Assembly: GCA_002077045.2 (NCBI GenBank)
Contig: KZ111146.1
Location: 1,535,549-1,599,548 of the forward strand
From: Rachicladosporium sp. CCFEE 5018
Taxonomy: Eukaryota; Ascomycota; Dothideomycetes; Cladosporiales; Cladosporiaceae
Direction: 5' to 3'
DNA length: 64,000 nt
The position numbers and the translations under genes are program-made. The number at the start of each line of letters is the position of its first letter. Position 1 is the stretch's first letter. Under the pieces are notes generated by a model that saw nothing but the letters and a program-made list of their open reading frames with translations, made no database searches and was not told the DNA's origin. This document shows positions 63,846 through 64,000 of the stretch, piece after piece.

Positions 63846-64000
63846 TCATGCGCTGCCAACTTTCAGAGTATTCAGTATCTCGGCAGCACCAAACGTTGGC
63901 CCCCCCGGCACGACTTCTTGCCACATCGCAGCAGGGACGCGCTTTTCCTTCTCCAAGATTTGCCAATTCGGGCTGAGCTCCGCACTCAGCCATTTGAAGT
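63846..64000 (-). CDS. C-terminal part of an unidentified protein, truncated at window edge
   Basis: A reverse frame is open from the right edge to the stop at 63846-63848, giving about 51 residues that include FKWLSAELSPNWQILEKEK and WQEVVPGGPTFGAAEIL. Composition, absence of stops and the Trp-containing helical pattern look coding, and the location next to the 3' end of the GRIM-19 gene fits a converging gene whose 5' part lies beyond the window. I do not recognise the family. It has no start here, so it is a partial call with moderate confidence. Confidence 0.45.
   Translation of the reverse strand, partial: FKWLSAELSPNWQILEKEKRVPAAMWQEVVPGGPTFGAAEILNTLKVGSA

Noticed and set aside
1..64000. 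tRNA, rRNA, transposon or telomere repeats
   Set aside because: I looked for B-box-like GTTCRANTC runs, terminal inverted repeats, reverse-transcriptase or transposase motifs and TTAGGG arrays and saw none; a tRNAscan or repeat-library run would be decisive.

Overview
The window is nuclear DNA from a filamentous ascomycete (Pezizomycotina). Gene content, cell-wall/secreted proteins and the many 47-70 nt spliceosomal introns (GT...CTRAC/CTAAC...AG) all fit. Several proteins look most like Dothideomycetes (Mycosphaerellales/Capnodiales-like) families, but that narrower placement is an impression, not a computed result. I see no mobile element, CRISPR array, tRNA, rRNA or virus-derived gene. Splice sites below were worked out by eye from donor, branch and acceptor motifs, reading phase and protein-family continuity; in every spliced model that I report as intact the summed exon length is a multiple of three.

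Left part (1-19 kb): the 5' part of a DUF3824-type protein, kynurenine formamidase (BNA7-like), a small multi-pass membrane protein, an Mdm1/SNX13-type sorting nexin whose last exon is hidden behind an intron, a large membrane protein of unknown function, a secreted GH30 glycosidase, then a genome-maintenance block: X-family DNA polymerase (POL4/lambda type) divergent from GINS subunit PSF1, followed by an Hst3/Hst4-type sirtuin.

Middle (19-45 kb): Mediator subunit 16; a small GPI-anchored serine-rich protein; a decarboxylating dehydrogenase of the tartrate/isopropylmalate family divergent from a short Zn2Cys6 regulator with a 14-nt microexon; a CsbD-like stress protein; a 924-residue coiled-coil protein; an aldo-keto reductase; a mucin-like GPI protein with tandem repeats and a 1-nt frameshift; a PPR-like mitochondrial protein; and a nuclear-looking protein with a prion-like Tyr/Ser/Gln tail.

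Right part (45-64 kb): exosome nuclease RRP6 divergent from the intermembrane-space protein MDM35 (four or five exons, possible split stop codon); secreted RNase T2; a mitochondrial enoyl-CoA hydratase; an unknown acidic protein; the NDFIP/BSD2 Nedd4-ligase adaptor divergent from the eEF1A lysine methyltransferase EFM5; an RRM protein; HIT hydrolase HNT1; tRNA methyltransferase TRM10; complex I subunit GRIM-19/NDUFA13; and the 3' end of one more gene.

The genes are mostly unrelated housekeeping genes in head-to-head or tail-to-tail pairs, not an obvious secondary-metabolite cluster or defence island. I did not find a convincing new multi-gene system. The most interesting things are at the level of gene structure: microexons inside functional motifs, 3n introns without stops that would insert peptides into active sites if retained, a cell-cycle-type promoter element pair at POL4/PSF1, and a frameshift in a repeat-rich surface protein.
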